Part shown: positions 1 to 13,900 of the stretch, piece by piece | Layout of the letters: each line of letters starts with the position of its first letter | Position numbering within the stretch: the stretch's first letter is position 1 | DNA from: Seriola aureovittata | Lineage: Eukaryota; Chordata; Actinopteri; Carangiformes; Carangidae | Length of the DNA: 64,000 nucleotides | Reading direction: 5' to 3' | NCBI RefSeq assembly: GCF_021018895.1 | Contig: NC_079386.1 | Location: 620,001-684,000, forward strand | Translations under genes and position numbers: made by a program | The notes under the pieces: generated by a model | Database searches by the model: none | What the model saw: the letters and a program-made list of their open reading frames with translations, nothing else | What the model was told of the DNA's origin: nothing

Positions 1-266
1 AAATTAATAGAATCAAGCTGTCATTTTACGAGAAAAGTTATAATTTTACAAGAATAAAATCATGATGTTATGAGAATGAAGTCATGTTATTATGAGAATT
101 CATTTGTAATTGTATACTATACTGTAATTGTATAATTGCGTGATGTTTTAAGGGAAATATCAGAAGCTTTAAAATGAAGAACGTGGGGCATCCTGTCAAG
201 TTCTTCTTTAGCAGAGGTTTCACAAATAGAGAAAAAAGAAAAAACTTAATCTTTTGTGGTCATCGG

Positions 267-311
<45 letters not shown>

Positions 312-600
312 CAGGAGCAGGAGCAGGAGCAGTAGCATAATCATCATCATCATCATCATCATCTCCATCATCAGGACATTGAAAAGACTGTGAAGAAATT
401 CAGTCTATTCTATTGTTAGACAGACAAACAGCAGCTGCCAGAAGCAGCTCAGGGTTACACTGACTATCCTTTCACCCGTGTGATTTGTTTGATCGTAACC
501 AATTCTCGTAATATTATTTTCATAATGTAATGACTTTTCTTGAAATATTATGACTTTTTTTAAAACGTAAAAGTATGACTTTATTCTCGACATTTCATAT
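1..600. repeat. Degenerate AT-rich repeat in two inverted blocks (1-130 and 490-600)
   Basis: Positions 1-130 carry repeated variants of a roughly 22-bp motif of the form gagaataaagtcat followed by an AT tract; positions 490-600 carry the same motif on the opposite strand. The two blocks could pair as a long imperfect hairpin. This looks like a dispersed fish repeat. No gene is seen in this stretch. Confidence 0.5.
267..371. repeat. Compound microsatellite (CAG)n-(CAGGAG)n-(ATC)n
   Basis: About twelve CAG units pass into GAGCAG units and then, after a short interruption, ATC units. It lies about 540 bp upstream of the TRMT10A start codon, and no open frame supports translation. Confidence 0.9.
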
Positions 601-659
601 TTGTTTTTTTCCTCAATGTGGCTCTAATACTCCGTTGTACGATAGTACATGAACGCATC

Positions 660-911
660 TGTCGCGGTTAAATGACGTCATTATGCGCCAACATTACATC
701 CATGTGGGACAGTTGCAGAGTTGAGCAGCTTGTTATGTTCCTTGTGTGTATGACATCAAGGCGATGAAGCCGCTTTAAACCGGGTTGTCTTGGTAACCGT
801 GGAGCGCTGTGACTGTTAAATGAAGCCGGCTCGCTCTCTGCAAACAGCAGCGAACAAGCTAACACCAACAGCTAGCTAACAGGGCAGCAGTCAAGCTCTG
901 CATTTCCACAC
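660..911 (+). promoter_or_regulatory. TRMT10A: Probable TRMT10A promoter and 5' UTR
   Basis: The 250 bp before the TRMT10A ATG are richer in G+C than the flank. They contain a perfect palindromic CRE (TGACGTCA, 673-680) and a site resembling an RFX X-box (GTTGTCTTGGTAAC, 784-797, one mismatch in the left half). No TATA box is evident. The transcription start cannot be fixed from sequence; the promoter call is inferred from position and motifs. Confidence 0.5.
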
Positions 912-3900
912 ATGGCTGATGACAGTGTGAGAGCTGGGGCTTCAGCCCAGCAGCAGGACGGCGGCGCAAGCAATGAGAAGACTGTGAGCAGTAACGGAGA
1001 AGTTGCAGCGGGAAACCAGACTCTGTCTAAAAGGCAAAGGAAGAAGCTCCTGAAGCAGCAGAAGTGGGAGGAGGAGAGGGAGCTGCGAAAGTAAGTAAGG
1101 TGTTCCCTGTCACAGTCAACATCACTGTCACACATCAAGGCATTCAGCTACAGAGGTGTGATAGCAGAACCTATTCATATAACACGTCATGGTGCTCATT
1201 ATAATAGGCACCACGACATGTTATGTTACATGTCACTGATGCATTTTTGGGATAAAAACAGTTTGCAACAGTTTGTGTTTCTGTTGTAGTTTATTTATCC
1301 ATGCTCTAGTACAAAAACATAGAGCACCATACTTGTTAATATATAAAATCTGAGGTGCCGAGTTTATTTACAATTTACTTGGTCAGGAGGTCACATTGAG
1401 GTCAAGATCTCTTTTACAATTGAGATCTGAGTACAGAAAAATTCATTTATGTATTCATACAAACAAGTGGACATGTATTTAAACAGGGATCAGAGTGTAC
1501 ATCTAAATGCTTTTAAATATGCATAAGAAGATACACAACCAGGTGGACAATAAGATTGACAACTTAAAGGTTGATAACAACAAGTTAGAAAAGAGTTTAA
1601 GTAAAACAATTAAACCCCAAGTAAGACTTCTAATCAAATTCTTGAAAACGTCCTTAAAACTGCTCAGAGGAACCACTACTTAAACAAGGTCAACATCTCC
1701 AATAACCCAGCTTAAAATTATTAGTAGTCATTAAGATTCTCTGAAAATGACGGTGTGATGACAGTGTTTTTAAATGTTTCACTACAATGTGAGAGTCTGC
1801 AGCGAAGTGTCACATCATGGTCCACATTGCAGTTGCTTGTTTGTTTTCTACTGCAGGCAGAAACGAAAGGAGAGGAAGCAGCAGCGTCGCCTGCAGAGGC
1901 AGAACCACGGGGAGGAGGAAGGAGGAGCCAGGAAACGTCCACGCAGAGAGGTGACGCCCAGCTCTCTGAGACTAGTGGTGGATTGCAGCTTCGACAACCT
2001 CATGCTGATGAAGGTGAGCGTCTCTGGGAGTCACTGCAGACGGATACTTACGTGTTTTGACTCAGAGATTCTCATGACCGCTGATGTTGTGTTTCAGGAT
2101 GTCCGGAAGCTTCACAAACAGATCCAGCGGTGCTACGCTGAGAACAGACGAGCTGCACATCCAGTACAGGTTAGTGGCTCCTGGCCGACACATGAAGCGG
2201 TAGAGACGATGCTGTCTGGTGTATAACTGCTGCTCTCACGTCTCCAGTTTTATCTGACGAGCCTCGGTGGACAGCTGAAACAGAGCATGGATGAAAAGGA
2301 CAAAGGATGGGTGAACTGGAAGGTAAGCAAAGCTGTAACAAACAGTTAGCTAATCTATTAGCAGACCAAAAGAAAATGAATTGGCATAAACTAGTCAGTA
2401 TCTTCTATAATGTAATTATATGTAAGAAAAACACTTCTAAAAAATTGAGCTTCTGTGCCCAGAGAAGAGAAGCTGCAAGAGACTAATTGTTACTGTTTAT
2501 TTGTATAGGCACAAGTATAAAGCATGAGCCAATGCCACATACCACAGCAATTATAGCCAAAGCTAGTTTGCAGCTAGCTAAGGGGCTGTGTAAAAGTAAC
2601 TTATACAGTTTTCTAAGTCAGACATATAATTGTCCACAAATGTGACTTTGATTAGGCTGAAAAAAATACTGGTATGAAACAGGAAGTAATGTTTTTAGCC
2701 TTTCCAAATTAAAGGGGCATCTCAAAAACTGATATTAAAAGTTACATTTAGACTTTTTTGTGTCAAAATACTCCTGTTGGATGTACTTCATTAGCTGTAT
2801 TCCAGAGAATAGCAGTGCTTCAACTAAGCATGTTAAGGCTAAAACTAGCTCCTAACTTGCCGATTTAGGAGAAACTCCTAAAAATAATGGGCGTGTCAGT
2901 CCTAACTTTAGGACTCCTCATTTTTTTGGCTAAGAGTAATTCACAAAGCCACTTGCACTAAAAGTTGCACCTAAGTCTGGGAGAAGTTAGAAGTAGTTGA
3001 GAGGACTCCAAACTTGTGAAGGTGCAACAACTTTTCCTGCCAACGGAAACAACCTGATCAGAACAAATTCATTTTCAGGTTGTTGTTGTTGTTGTTGTTT
3101 CAGCTCTTGAGAAATCATGAAATGTTAAAAAATGGCACTTTTGTACTATGTATGGTGAACATTACATGTTCCTAGATGTTCTTCCATCCAGCACAGATTT
3201 TGAGAAAAAAAAAAAAAAAGAAAACTGCCTTTATTTTGAAGGTCTGTTGCGCAAAGCAAAAGTTCTCTGTCATCTACACACTATCTGCAGTGTCTGAATA
3301 CAAATAAAAAAGTGAATCTAAAGCTACTGTTCATGCTATTACTATCTCCTGGTAATAATAAAATGAAACTTTTTTTTTTTCAGCAGCATTTAGAAAGCTC
3401 TGTGGCCTCTTGTTATAAGAAAGCCACTACATTTCTTTTTTTTTTTCAGTGACCTTGACACAGAGTGTAGTGAACAGAATCAAACCTAAATTAAATCAGT
3501 ATTTGTAATAAGTCTTTTTTTGTTAATGCTCCCATTATTCTCCCATTGTGTAAAGAACTAAAAATGAATTTTCTCTATTTAACAATTGGATAAAAATGTC
3601 AAAAGTGCCTATGACAGGAAACTCTTTATACTTATATCTGAATATAATTAATTCTGTCCTCTTGCTCAGTTCCTTATTTCTCTTTAATTAGTTTAATGGC
3701 TCTACTTGTCTTTTACTTTCATGTTATTTTATTCAATATTTCAATCATGTTTGTTTTGCATTTGTGGTTATGAAAGGAGGCTTTCTCATCCAGGTGTTAT
3801 AAATAAAGTTAGTTGAAAAAAAAAAAATCCCTATGAATTCTCCTTCACATCTTTCCTTGACCTCATGATGTTTTCCACTGAGGTCGGGGAGAGGAGGTTA

Positions 3901-6900
3901 AAGAGGAGATTAGTTTGGATTTTAGATAGACCTGTGCTTGTACCATGTGTCTAAGTGTGTCTTTGCATGTGTGTGTGCAGGACATTAACATTAAAACAGA
4001 GCACTACAGTGAAGTTGTGGCTATAGAAGATCTGGTTTACCTGACATCAGACTCTCCCAATGTGCTGGAGGAGCTGGACCAAAAGAAGGCCTACATTATC
4101 GGAGGCCTGGTGGACCACAACCATCATAAGGTTTGTCTGACTTCCGTGCTGCTGGTTTGTAGAAACATAGCTGAAAATGATGGAGCCGTTCCTCTAACTG
4201 GCACATCGTATTCACATCCTTGATTGGTTGACCCGCTCAGTTCTCTCTCATTCGCAGGGGATCACCTTTGAGCGGGCGAAGGAGCTGGGGATCGATCACG
4301 CTCAGCTTCCTCTCAGCAGCTTTGTCAAGATGAACAGTCGCAAGGTTCTGGCAGTCAACCATGGTGAGTACATGTATCAGACCAGTACATGAGATCGATA
4401 TGAATAGTTTTAAACCTCTGCACAAACAGCTGTAATGTGTTGTGTCTACAGCTCTGAGGTCAAATTCCCCACATTTGCCAGTGATCAGTCGTAGTTGGGA
4501 CTGTGTCCAATAAAAGCTTAGCAGCCACAACTACAGAGACCACAGCAGGTCTTAAAGCTTTGGATTTCTCCTCCTGCCTTGGCCTCTGATTAGAGCGGTA
4601 CTTGGTACATATAGACCGTCAGACCGTCTGAGCCTTTCAGAACCAAAAACACGTGTTAGAAATAGATTGAAATGTTTTTTGCTTCAACATCAGCACACCT
4701 GGCTAACCAGCTTTCTAATAACTTACAGTGACTTCAAAAGCCAAGAGTTAGCATATCAGAAGCAGAAGAACTTCCCCCCCTACTGTTTCTGAGTGATATT
4801 AATGTTGGCACTGCTGTTGTAAAGAAGAATATAGTCGTTTCACCACTGCTCATTTTAGAAAGATAATAATAATAATAATAATAAAAATAACTATTAATAT
4901 AGCACTATTCAAAACAGAGTTACAAAGCAATAAAAGACAGAAGCGAGGCAAAGTGTCAGTTAGCAAGGCAAGTATACAGGGAGAATCACAAATATGTGTG
5001 TTAAAACAATGAAATCAATAAAGCAGAAAAAAGAAAATAAAACCAAACCAAACCAAAAATGAAAAGTAGAAACCAAAGATAAAAATATTGAAATCAAGAA
5101 TTAAAAGCTGCTTCATACAAGTATGTTTTGATTAGTGTTTTAAACTGGGGCCTGATCTCCTCAGGCGGGACACTCAGAAGTCTGGAGGCTCTAATAGCAA
5201 ATGCACAGTCACCTTTGGTTTTTTGGCCAAGACTTTGGGACAGATGAGTTCATCTCGAGGATCTCAGGAAGTGCGTTTGGTCATAAGGGGAGAGAAGGTC
5301 TGAGATGTAAGAAGGTGCCAAACCAGACAGAGCCTTAAAAGTGATTTAAAAGTTTTAATTTTAAAATTGATCCTAAAAGACACAGGTAGCCAGTGTAAGG
5401 AGGATAAGATAGAAGTTACATGGAACCAGTTAGGAGTTTTGTATGAGTGGCAATGACCAACAGACATGTAAACAGAGAGTTGCATTAATCAAGACATGAT
5501 GAGATGAATATGTGAATAACCTTCTCCAGATCAATGAATGACACAAATGATTGGATTTTGGCGATAGTCTGTAGCTGATAAAAACGTGAGTGGACAACCT
5601 TTTTTATGTGGACGTCCAGTTTGAAATCAAAGTTGAATATTACACCAAGATTTCTGGCAGAGATCTTTAGGTTGGAAGCCAGTGGGCCAAGGATGTCGGT
5701 ATCAATCTGAGCCCTGACAATGAGAAAAGACCTCAGATTTGGTGTCATTGAGCTGGAGAAAGTTTTCAGATATCCACCTTTTAATCGCTTAAACAATTGT
5801 GCAGGGTTTGTTGGCCACAAGATCACTGCCAGGAAATGTGTGATTTGTTTGGATTATCAAATGGACAATGAATTATTTGTTTTTGCCCTCTAGCAGTAGT
5901 GTTAGCGACATAGCTACTGCTGTTAGACCGGCTAAAGCAAAAAGAAAATGGAAAAATCCCATTCTGAAGCAGAAACCCTGATCTCAGTGCTGTGATAAAG
6001 AAGCAGATTAGAAGGACCCGTGTAGCAGCTATAACCCAGTGGGCGGGGCTCAGCTGGTTGTAAAGATGGCTGTGTGAGAGAGTCGGTTAAATTCCCATGG
6101 AATGCCATCTAAATCAATATTGAATAAATAAATACATAAATAAATGAATATAGTTATGAAATAAATCCTGAAATAAATAAATTAGGTAATAAATATAGAA
6201 ATATGTAAATATATGTGAGTCAGTAAATAAATAAATAGCTATATAAATGAATGAATAAATAAATTAAGTAAATAGATGAATAGATAGCTTTTTATTTTAA
6301 AAATTTAATTTTTATTTATTTCAGGGGACTTTTATTATATAATTCCACATTATTTTATCTCTGAAGTCTTTTCCATCTGTTACATCTTACAGATTCAGAC
6401 CAAAGCAACAGCACCAGTACAGCACTGAAATAAAAGTCTTCTGAAATTAAAAAAAAAAATTGAAATTATAAAATTAAAGTCCCCTGAAATAGATAAGTCA
6501 TTTTTGAAATAAAAAGCTATTTATTTATTTACTCACTTATATATATATTTACATTTATTTATATATTTCTACATACGTATATTACTTAATTTATTTATGT
6601 CAGGATTTATTTCATAACTTTATTTATTTATTTATGTACTTATCTATCTATTTATTTATTTATTTGTTTATTTATTTCATATTGAATTAGATGGCATTCC
6701 ATAAATTCCTGCTCTGACTCTCATGTGTACGTTTATCCATCCTGCAGTGTTTGAGATCATCCTGGCGTACCTGGAGAAGGGAAGCTGGCAGGACGCCTTC
6801 TTCACCGTCCTGCCTCAGAGGAAAGGAGCGGTAGCTGTGGATAAAGACGGCGCAACCGCTCCAGAAAAAGAGGAGGAAGATTCAGACTCTGATTCTGACC

Positions 6901-6977
6901 TCGACACACCAGAGCAAACAGAACACAATCTAACACTCAGCCCAAATGGACAACTCCAAAAAAGTCCTAATGTCTGA
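912..6977 (+). CDS. TRMT10A: tRNA (guanine-N1)-methyltransferase TRMT10A, 7 coding exons
   Basis: Exons: 912-1090, 1857-2013, 2098-2169, 2248-2322, 3981-4130, 4258-4363 and 6748-6977, all with GT/AG borders and matching phase, giving 322 residues. The family methylates N1 of guanine 9 in tRNAs using S-adenosylmethionine (Trm10 type SPOUT enzyme, monomeric, nuclear/nucleolar). Residues 1-90 are basic and lysine-rich ([22 protein letters not shown] region), typical of the tRNA-binding N-terminus. The SPOUT domain spans about 95-275: VDCSFDNLM near 102, [11 protein letters not shown] near 119, then the cofactor-site motif [12 protein letters not shown] at 201-212 with the conserved Asp206, and [12 protein letters not shown] at 235-246. 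The C-terminus is acidic (DSDSDSDLD). The many identities to the vertebrate A paralogue, rather than B or C, decide the name. The start is chosen because exon 1 opens with an ATG and splices in frame. Introns 4 and 6 are inflated by repeats. Confidence 0.95.
2855..3045. repeat. Possible miniature DNA transposon end (intron 4 of TRMT10A)
   Basis: This segment has mutually complementary words such as CTCCTAAC, TTAGGAG and AACTCCTAAA, and CCTAACTTTAGGACTCC, which can fold on themselves. The style resembles PIF/Harbinger-type miniature elements of fish. Both termini could not be set. Confidence 0.3.
3544..3923. repeat. Dispersed ~380-bp repeat, copy 1
   Basis: A clearly related copy in the same orientation occurs at 60253-60661. 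Shared landmarks include aaaatgaattttctct, tccaggtgtta and tccttcacatctttccttga. It lies within TRMT10A intron 4, upstream of exon 5. The family is not recognised, and no open frame is kept between the copies. Confidence 0.75.
4863..5826 (-). mobile_element. LINE (L2/Rex-like) 3' fragment, reverse transcriptase remnant
   Basis: On the minus strand 5826-5485 encodes a C-terminal reverse-transcriptase segment with the words [15 protein letters not shown] and [18 protein letters not shown], typical of fish L2/Rex-type LINEs. An in-frame TAA then replaces the Tyr codon of the usual YCN motif. The frame is broken again before 5264, and a 3' UTR-like stretch (atagcactattcaaa near 4900, next to an AAT run) ends the copy. 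It is 5' truncated and inactive, inside TRMT10A intron 6. Confidence 0.75.
6097..6702. mobile_element. Foldback element (606 bp) with 8-bp target duplication
   Basis: The ends ATGGAATGCCATCTAA and its inverted counterpart TTAGATGGCATTCCAT begin two arms of about 230 bp rich in TTTA/TAAA words. The inner parts (caggggacttttatt against aaagtcccctga) also pair. Flanking octamers are aaattccc (6089-6096) and aaattcct (6703-6710), a near-perfect 8-bp target duplication as expected for hAT-type insertion. It has no coding capacity. It lies 45 bp upstream of the last TRMT10A exon. Confidence 0.8.
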
Positions 6978-8261
<1,284 letters not shown>

Positions 8262-8507
8262 TGTCGAATGACGTCACCAACTGAGGCAGGTAAAATATGG
8301 AGAAAGATGATCTAAATACCGTCCGCGCCTAAACACATTTAAAATATTTATGAATGGGAAGGACAGCTCTGGTTGCTCCAGCAACTAAAGCCAGAAGTTG
8401 TAGTATCCATGGTAACAAGGCAAGGTAACGCTAAACCCGAGAAGAGTAGGCTTTGATCAGTTGAAGCAGCAGCCTGTCCGTTTTAATACATCGAACCGGA
8501 AGGTCCA
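8262..8507 (+). promoter_or_regulatory. SPATA6L: SPATA6L promoter with CRE and two RFX X-boxes
   Basis: Upstream of the ATG lie a palindromic CRE (TGACGTCA, 8269-8276) and two X-box-like inverted repeats: GTTGCTCCAGCAAC at 8372-8385 (perfect half sites, 2-bp spacer) and GTATCCATGGTAAC at 8403-8416 (close to the classical form). RFX factors drive ciliary and spermatogenic genes, which fits a sperm-neck protein. The motifs are seen directly; their function is inferred. Confidence 0.6.
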
Positions 8508-9155
8508 ATGCCGCGAAAAGCGCTGAAAGTGTTGGTTGAGTTAAAGTTCAGAGCGGTAAGACTCGTAATTGCTCTCATTGACACGTGAACTGAGCTCCTG
8601 AAGCTTCACTGCTTCTGTGTGGAGTGAACGGTGCGGTCAGCTCCAGTTTACATTCTAATCTCAGCCATTTTTATTTTAGCTGTTTGAAAACACATGTTTT
8701 TTTTAGCACCGGATTTACAGTCGTGTGTGAAGCTTCAACGGTCACACGCGTCGGTATATATTTTATGCAGCGAATATATGTTTTACCTGTTAGATAATCA
8801 TTTTTAAATTCTTTTCACACCGATCAGGTGATATGTTAAATTGTAACGGGAATTTATTCACCCGTTTCTAATTAATTAATATTGTTATTTTCCTGTGATT
8901 ATTGGTTATTTTTTTTAATTACTTTTATTAATATGATAATAATAATAATGACAATAATAATAATAATGATATTTATTTGTATAGCACTTTTCAATACAAG
9001 TAACAAAGTTCTTCACATGAGTCAAATATAAACATCCAAACAAATCAAAGTGAAATGTAAATGAACTGACAGCAAAGGTCCTGTTTCAACCTACACCTTG
9101 GTTCATAGGGGGATAAAAGCTCAGACATATATTATTGCTTTTAAGGACAGTGCAG

Positions 9156-9189
<34 letters not shown>

Positions 9190-10671
9190 TTTGACTTAAA
9201 GTTACTTTTATTCAACCAGCAAGGTTTTTTTGACCAGAAATGACACAGGCTTCTCCCAGAAGATAATAAGACGATGTACAAGAGGCATCATTGTGGAAAA
9301 AAATATTTCTCAGCTTTTATTTACATTTGAACAAAAAGTGGCATGTCCAAAATTATTCATACCCTTTGCAAACTGTCACAGTCTATGGGAAAATCCAAAG
9401 TTCTATACCATTCCAAATAGTCCAAGCTGTTCTAAAGCATCTTAATTACCCTGATTCACTGTTTTACTCAACTTAACAGGTGAAAAACAGCAGCTCTCTG
9501 CAGTTGGTTTGTGGACAGTCTAAGACAAAGGAGCTCACTGAGGACCTGCGGCTGCGCATTGTGGCTGCTCACAAGTCAGGAAAGGGCTATAAGGCCATAT
9601 CTAAATGTTTTCAAGTTCCAGTGGCTACAGTGCAAAGTATTATTAAAAAATACAAGATGTTCTGCACTGTGGAAAATCTCAGAGGACGTGGTCGGGAGCC
9701 AAAAGTGACACCTGTGCTGGGCAGGAGGATAGTGAGAGAGGTGAAGAAGAATCCAAGGATCACCACCAAGGTCATCCTGGTGAAACTGGGCTAACGTCTC
9801 AAGGCAGACAGTCTAACGGACACTGCACACTGCTGGGTTCCATGGACGCAGACCAAGGAGGACGCCACTTCTCCAGATAAGGCACACAAAAGCCCGCCAC
9901 AATGATGTATCCTTCATTTGGCTTAGAAAAGGAGAAGCCTTCAACCCTAAGAACACCATCCCCACTGTCAAACATGGTGGTGGGAACCTAATTCTTTGGG
10001 GGTGTTTTTCAGCCAATGCACCAGGGAACCTAATCACAGTAAACGGCAGCATGAAAAAAGAGCAATACATCAAGATTCTCAACAACAACATCAGGCAGTC
10101 TGCAGAGAAACTTGGCCTTGGGCACCAGTGGACATTTCAGCACAACAACGACCCAAAAACACACAGCAAAAGTGGTGAAGAAATGCTTAGCGGACAAAGA
10201 CATTAACGTTTTGCAGTGGCCCAGCCACAGTCCTGACTTGAATCCAATTGAGAATCTGTGGAGGGAGCTAAAGATTAGGGTGATGGCAAGGAGACCCTCC
10301 AACCTGAAAGAGTTGGAGCTCATCGCTAAAGATGAATGGGCAAAAATACCAGTGGAGACATGCAAAAAGCTGGTCAGCGATTATAGGAAGAGTTTGAAGG
10401 CTGTAATAGACAATAAAGACTTTTCTATTGATTATTGAGGAGGGTATGAATAATTTTGGACATGCCACTTTTTGTTCAAATGTAAATAAAAGCTGAGAAA
10501 TATTTTTTTCCACAATGATTCCTCTTGTACATCGTCTTATTATCTTCTGGGAGAAGCCTGTGTCATTTCTGGTCAAAAAAAAACTTGCTGGTTGAATAAA
10601 AGTCACTTTAAGTCAAAATTTGCCAGGGGTATGAATAATTTTGGGCTTGACTGTATGTATGTGTGTATATA

Positions 10672-10742
<71 letters not shown>

Positions 10743-10803
10743 GTATGTGTATATATATGTGTATGTGTGTATATATGTATGTGTATGTATGTATATATAT
10801 ATA

Positions 10804-10840
<37 letters not shown>

Positions 10841-10923
10841 CCTCCTAGGACCTGGCGTCCGATCAGCCTAAATAGCAAAGAGAAATTAAAAATGCACGCC
10901 ATGCAAGAGTCCGGGTCTTAGGA

Positions 10924-10963
<40 letters not shown>

Positions 10964-13900
10964 ATGACCTAATTATAAGGTCACATTTCTAATAGTTGTA
11001 GGCTCTGGCTGGGTCATAGCATTCATTACTGCTGTAAACACAATTAGGCTGTATATCTGTGCAACAACTTAATAAAATTCAATTAACATAAACCTCATGA
11101 TAAATGACTAATGTACATTTTATCTACACCTTGTTTGTTTGTGAAATCTACAGGGGAGCCCAGCTAGGGAATGTGTATTAGATACATATTTGCATCACAG
11201 CTGTGCTAAACAATTTTAAAAGGAAGAAGGCAGCACTTATTATATGTCAGTGAAGAGTTAAATCAGAGGGAATGAGAGCAGTTTAATCTGTTCAATCAGA
11301 AATGAATGTCCTTTGTGTTGGAGTGTTCCTTTAATCGGCATGAAGTAATGTAGGACCTTTGTTAATCTCTACTAGCAGCCAGTAGAAAATATCTGAGACA
11401 CAGATTTGACTTATAACCCTGTTTAATTGAACGTATATGTTTCTCAGGTTTCTTGTCCTGGAGTTCACCTGCAAGCCAAAGATGATATCTACCTCAGCAT
11501 GTGCTTCATGAGCCAGTACCGTCAGTCTAAATGTCTCCCTGCTGTCTTCCCTCTGCTGTTCCATGAGAAGATGATGTTTGAAAAGGCAGGTCTTTATTTA
11601 TTATCCATGTGGGAGGGAGGGATGAAGAAACATTTGAATAATCTGAAGTAGAAATGTACCTGAAACATAATACATGACTTTTTTTTTTTTTTAAAGGTAT
11701 CAATTATCGATTATTTAGATATTATTCTCATTCTCCATGAAGTGAAGAGACATGCTTGTAATGAATGATTGCATATAGATAGGCAAGGCAAGGCAGATTT
11801 ATTTGTATAGCACATTATCACACACAGAGGTCGTTCAATGTGCTTAACAGAAATGAAAGAAGCATAAAAATAGAAGTAAAAAGCATAATATAAAAACATA
11901 AATTATAAAACAAGTAATATCTCATTATAGTGCAAGATTAAAAATTGAATGAAGGTGACTCTAAAAGTGTCCATAGGTGTGAATGTGAGTGCAAGTGGTT
12001 GTTTGTCACTATATGTCAGCCCTGTGATAGACTGTCCAGGGTGCACCCCACCCTCGCCCTGTCAGCTAGGATTTGCTCCAGTGACCCTGCACGGATAAGT
12101 GGTATAGATAATGGTTCCAGCTGGTTCCAGCAAAGGGAGCATAGTGACTGACAGCCATTTCTCCCTGTTTAGTTTGAACTCTTAGCTGCACTAACTGACC
12201 AGCTCCTGCAGATCTTAGAGACCCACTGGGGTCATATACATGGAACATTTCTGAAATATACTTAGGGCCCAGACCATTTAGTGACTTATAGACAATAAGT
12301 AAAACTTTGAAGCTAGTGCAAAGACCTGAGAACTGGAGTAACATGCTCTCTGTTGAGCAGCAGCATCTGTATGAGTTGTAGCTGTGTAATGGTCTTATTT
12401 GGTGAACCAGTGAGGAGAGTGTTGCAATGATCAACTCTGGAAGATATAAAGGCATGAATGACTTTCTCTAAGTCTTGATTAGACACAGTCTCTGACCTAG
12501 CTGTTTGTGAGATGCCAAAATGCGGAGTATGTTATAGTTTTGATGTGGTCACTGAAACTAAGATCCCCATCCACGATTACACCCAGATTTTTAACATGGG
12601 TTGAAGTCTTTAATGCCCTGGATTCCAGGTAAGACACTAAGTTACAACTTTTCTTCTTTGTTTCGAAACAGAACTATCTCAGTCTGGTCATTATTAGCTG
12701 AAGGAAGTTTTGTTGCATCCACCCATTTACCTTGTCAGAGCACAGGCATCGATATATAAGCTTTATGTGATTGTATTTACCTACCAGCTTGTCAGCTCCT
12801 GGAAATATATTGATAATATTTGTGAAATAAGGAAGTTAAAAGCTGAGATTTGTTTTCTCTACAGATTTTCAGGCAAGCAGTTGATCCTGGAGACATCGCT
12901 GTAATGCTTGAGTGTAAGTTATCTTTTATTCTAAACACACATTTGTCACATTTATTGCTTTGAATTGATTTGGTTGCCTAATCATATTTTACTCCTCTGT
13001 GGCTTAAATCAAAAGTCTCTCTCTCTCTCGCCTCCAACTCCAGCTTCTTACTGATTTTAATAGACAGTGTCACTCTATAGCCATTTTATTGCTTTTACTG
13101 TGATTGCATGTGTGTGTGTGTGTTTCTGTACGATATCCGCTCCCTTTAATTCTCTTTATTTATACTGAAGCATATTGTTTGTCCTCTCGCCGTAACTCTA
13201 CAGTCTTGCATTTGACTATCATTGCTTTTGATTCGATAAGTTAAAAGTATCTCACAGACACAGGCAATAATATTATTCCATGTCTGTATTTTGAACCCAG
13301 TGTTGTCACATTTTACTGTGTTTACAGCTGTTCGGCAACAGCTGGTTTTGTATAGTGTATTTGACAGTTTTGACCATAAATGTCCTCACTCTGCATTTGA
13401 GATGCTGATGCTGTAGATTTATTTCCTCTCTTCAGATGAGACGATCAGAGTTGAGCTGGTGCAGCTGGTTCCCCCTGGTGAGACTGTGTTTGTTTTGTTC
13501 ACTACAGACTTTTACATTGAAATAGTCCATTAAGAGGACTCCAGTCAGAGTGTCTCTACAGTAGCTGTGTATGTGTATTTGCAGCAGGGGACACTCTGGC
13601 CTGCTTCGAGGAAGACGCTCGACGCTTCTTGTACCCAGAGCCCAGACTGGTTCCCTCCTTCTCTGGAGTGGACCGAAAGATTCTGATGACCCGAGCAGCT
13701 CACTTTCCAGTAGGTCCATCCTAATACATTAACCACCAGTGTACAATTCTGTAGTCCATGTCCACATCACATTCATTTTGATATTTATTAAAGGTTTTAA
13801 ATGATAACTCTGACACTATCAAACTTCTAATGATAATTTTATTCTCATTAATCAGTGTCAAAAACAAAATATTGACTTTTTGTTTGTTCATTTTACGAAT

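Noticed and set aside
10592..10921. Tyr/Ile/Cys/Val repeat frames on both strands
   Set aside because: They are translation of TA/TG microsatellite runs.
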